A stretch of DNA of 64,000 bases. Origin: an uncultured bacterium (GTDB taxonomy: Bacteria; Desulfobacterota; Binatia; UBA1149; CAITLU01). Positions 63,885-64,000 of the stretch are shown piece after piece. The position numbers were made by a program, and so were the translations under genes. Within the stretch, counting starts at the first letter, position 1. Every line of letters begins with the position of its first letter. The notes below the pieces were generated by a model that was given only the letters and a program-made list of their open reading frames with translations, searched no databases and was not told the origin of the DNA. The stretch covers positions 1 through 64,000 of the forward strand of contig CAITLU010000022.1 in the NCBI GenBank assembly GCA_903893315.1, read 5' to 3'.

Positions 63885-63977
63885 CTTTGTTCCATGCCGG
63901 CAGGCGTGGGAAGAGTTTCCTGAAGTCATTACAGATCGGCTCTGACGCACGGCGCCAGCGCGGTTTACGCTGCGTGC

Positions 63978-64000
63978 ATGAACAACGACTCAGTCTCGCG
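63978..64000 (+). CDS. Possible start of a further gene, cut by the window end
   Basis: ATG 63978 opens a frame MNNDSVS that runs off the right edge. A -10-like TACGCT ends 6 bases before it, the same near-leaderless layout seen at other starts. Too short to assign. Confidence 0.25.

Noticed and set aside
1-64000. CRISPR arrays, prophage or complete insertion sequences
   Set aside because: No regularly spaced repeats, phage structural genes or transposase frames were seen; only one short palindromic repeat at 21575-21717.

Overview
This is a high-GC (about two thirds G+C by eye), almost fully coding stretch of a bacterial chromosome. The gene content points to a Gram-negative, deltaproteobacteria-like lineage (Desulfobacterota, Myxococcota or Binatota type). 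The pointers are a MurE with the DNPR signature of meso-diaminopimelate ligases, an FtsI-type penicillin-binding protein with a C-terminal PASTA domain, a glutathione synthetase, a DUF374 acyltransferase and several UroD-like corrinoid methyltransferases. The exact phylum cannot be fixed from sequence alone.

Layout. 1-519: the tail of an unknown gene and a tRNA-Phe with a clear promoter. 664-3484 (minus): prmA-rsmE-gshB. 3861-7460: a glycerophosphodiesterase and a large M16 metalloprotease lipoprotein. 7660-12099: cvpA-dnaG-rpoD and a CAU tRNA. 12187-13344: a zinc-ribbon coiled-coil protein and RNase P RNA. 13514-31674: a complete dcw (division and cell wall) cluster from an MraZ operator array through mraZ-rsmH-ftsL-ftsI-murE-murF-mraY-murD-ftsW-murG-murC-murB-ftsQ-ftsA-ftsZ to an intrinsic terminator. 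Most of its genes overlap by 1-26 bases. The clearest interruption is a 143-bp palindromic repeat between mraY and murD. ddl is absent.

31722-34109 is a large GT-C-like membrane protein. 34124-39668 is the most distinctive accessory locus: two divergent operons carrying a free-standing corrinoid protein, two UroD-family methyltransferases, a RACE-type reductive activator and a homocysteine S-methyltransferase domain. Together these look like a split, modular corrinoid methyl-transfer pathway with an unknown methyl donor. Next come an unusual radical SAM protein, acpS, a C69 peptidase, a phasin-like protein, a class A acid phosphatase and a small membrane protein.

45458-50328 holds twin ArsA/Get3-like ATPases, an acyltransferase-fold protein that has lost its HX4D catalytic motif, and glycerol kinase. 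50407-53393 has two small unknown genes, a chromate transporter and rpmE. 53553-61379 is prfA-prmC-murA-hisD-hisB-hisH-hisA-hisF, in which HisD and HisB carry Lys/Ala-rich N-terminal tails. The window ends with a DUF374 acyltransferase, trxB and moaC.

There is no CRISPR array, prophage or complete insertion sequence. The features most worth follow-up are the corrinoid locus, the twin-ATPase/glycerol neighbourhood, the palindromic repeat inside the dcw operon, and a recurring pattern of -10-like boxes placed 6-9 bases before start codons, which suggests leaderless transcripts.
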